The notes beneath the pieces were generated by a model. The model saw only the letters and a program-made list of their open reading frames with translations, was not told the DNA's origin and did no database searches. A stretch of 6,369 bases of DNA from Sporosarcina sp. GTDB lineage: Bacteria > Bacillota > Bacilli > Bacillales_A > Planococcaceae. A program made the translations under genes and the position numbers. Shown here piece by piece: positions 5,976 to 6,369 of this stretch (positions are counted from its first letter, which is position 1; the number at the start of each line of letters is the position of its first letter). Where the stretch lies: the NCBI GenBank assembly GCA_029263945.1, contig JARIDM010000183.1, positions 1 to 6,369 of the forward strand, given 5' to 3'.

Positions 5976-6369
5976 ATGCAACTATCTTATCATGGACATT
6001 CAATTGTAAAAATTATTACAGGAAACTTTTCTATTCTGATTGATCCGTTTATTAATGGAAATAAATTAACAGATCTTACTGTTAAAGAGGAGCGTCCTGA
6101 TATTATATTACTCACACAGGGTCATAATGATCATGTCGGAGACACTGTTGAGATTGCTAAAGCATGCGATGCACTTGTGATTGCACCCAATGAATTGGCA
6201 ATTTACTTGGCGTTACAAGGGGTCCGAACGCACGGGATGAATATAGGCGGCGCCAATATATTTGAATTTGGAACAGTGAAATTTACGCAAGCTTTCCACA
6301 GCTCATCATATCAAACAGAGGATGAACCATTTATTTATACTGGGATGCCTGCTGGGATTTTGTTAAAAG
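5976..6369 (+). CDS. ytkL: UPF0173 metal-dependent hydrolase (YtkL-like), 3' end cut by window
   Basis: N-terminal 131 residues of a metallo-beta-lactamase-fold protein; family members are about 225-230 residues, so a little over half is visible. The start YHGHS (5-9), the ILIDPF strand with Asp23, the GHNDHVGDTVEIA segment (49-61), MNIGG (88-92), VKFTQAFHSSSY with His108, and YTGMPAGIL (121-129) match B. subtilis YtkL and its staphylococcal homologue as I remember them. Family members are annotated as metal-dependent hydrolases with no known substrate; there is no signal peptide, so it should act in the cytoplasm. The odd point is the metal motif: where the family has H-x-H-x-D-H, this protein reads Q-G-H-N-D-H, so the first His is Gln48 (codon CAG, 6117-6119). 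The remaining ligands His50, Asp52, His53 and His108 are present. The gene is divergent from the M24 peptidase gene, as a separate unit. Confidence 0.93.
   Translation, partial: MQLSYHGHSIVKIITGNFSILIDPFINGNKLTDLTVKEERPDIILLTQGHNDHVGDTVEIAKACDALVIAPNELAIYLALQGVRTHGMNIGGANIFEFGTVKFTQAFHSSSYQTEDEPFIYTGMPAGILLK

Noticed and set aside
1..6369. CRISPR array, insertion sequence, prophage, toxin-antitoxin or defence system
   Set aside because: No spaced direct repeats, transposase or terminal inverted repeats, integrase or defence-gene motifs were seen; every sizable open stretch is explained by a housekeeping gene.

Overview
The window looks like ordinary chromosomal core sequence from an AT-rich, Gram-positive member of the Bacillales. 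Strong Shine-Dalgarno sites (GGAGG-type), TTG start use, hairpin-plus-T terminators and the protein sequences all fit. The proteins resemble Bacillus, Staphylococcus and Planococcaceae homologues. I lean weakly towards Planococcaceae, but cannot settle the genus by eye.

Layout. A + strand block opens with the nearly complete thiol peroxidase gene tpx (1-498, first few codons missing). It is followed by a YtxK-type class I SAM-dependent methyltransferase (552-1463) and acetate kinase ackA (1505-2695). A universal stress protein gene on the - strand (2743-3204) converges on ackA, and the two share a perfect 18-bp bidirectional terminator. A divergent intergenic region (3205-3449) drives that gene leftwards and alanine dehydrogenase ald (3450-4568) rightwards. 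ald converges on an M24-family Xaa-Pro peptidase gene (5759-4662, TTG start), again with a shared terminator hairpin. A second divergent region (5760-5975) leads to the 5' part of a UPF0173 / YtkL-type metallo-beta-lactamase-fold hydrolase (5976 to the window end).

How the genes fit together. AckA makes ATP and acetate from acetyl phosphate. Ald interconverts L-alanine and pyruvate. The M24 peptidase releases amino acids from proline-containing peptides. Tpx removes peroxides, and the Usp protein is a stress-associated nucleotide-binding protein. This suggests overflow metabolism, amino acid use and stress protection, but each gene appears to have its own promoter, so shared position does not prove one pathway. 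From memory, the order tpx-ytxK-ackA occurs in B. subtilis and ackA-usp-ald-peptidase-hydrolase in staphylococci, so the neighbourhood is probably conserved by descent.

There is no sign of a mobile element, CRISPR array, prophage, toxin-antitoxin or defence cluster. The points worth a second look are small: a His-to-Gln change in the metal-binding motif of the YtkL-type hydrolase, a sigma-B-like promoter in front of the usp gene, an unconventional catalytic motif in the orphan methyltransferase, and a hairpin between tpx and ytxK that may act as an attenuator.
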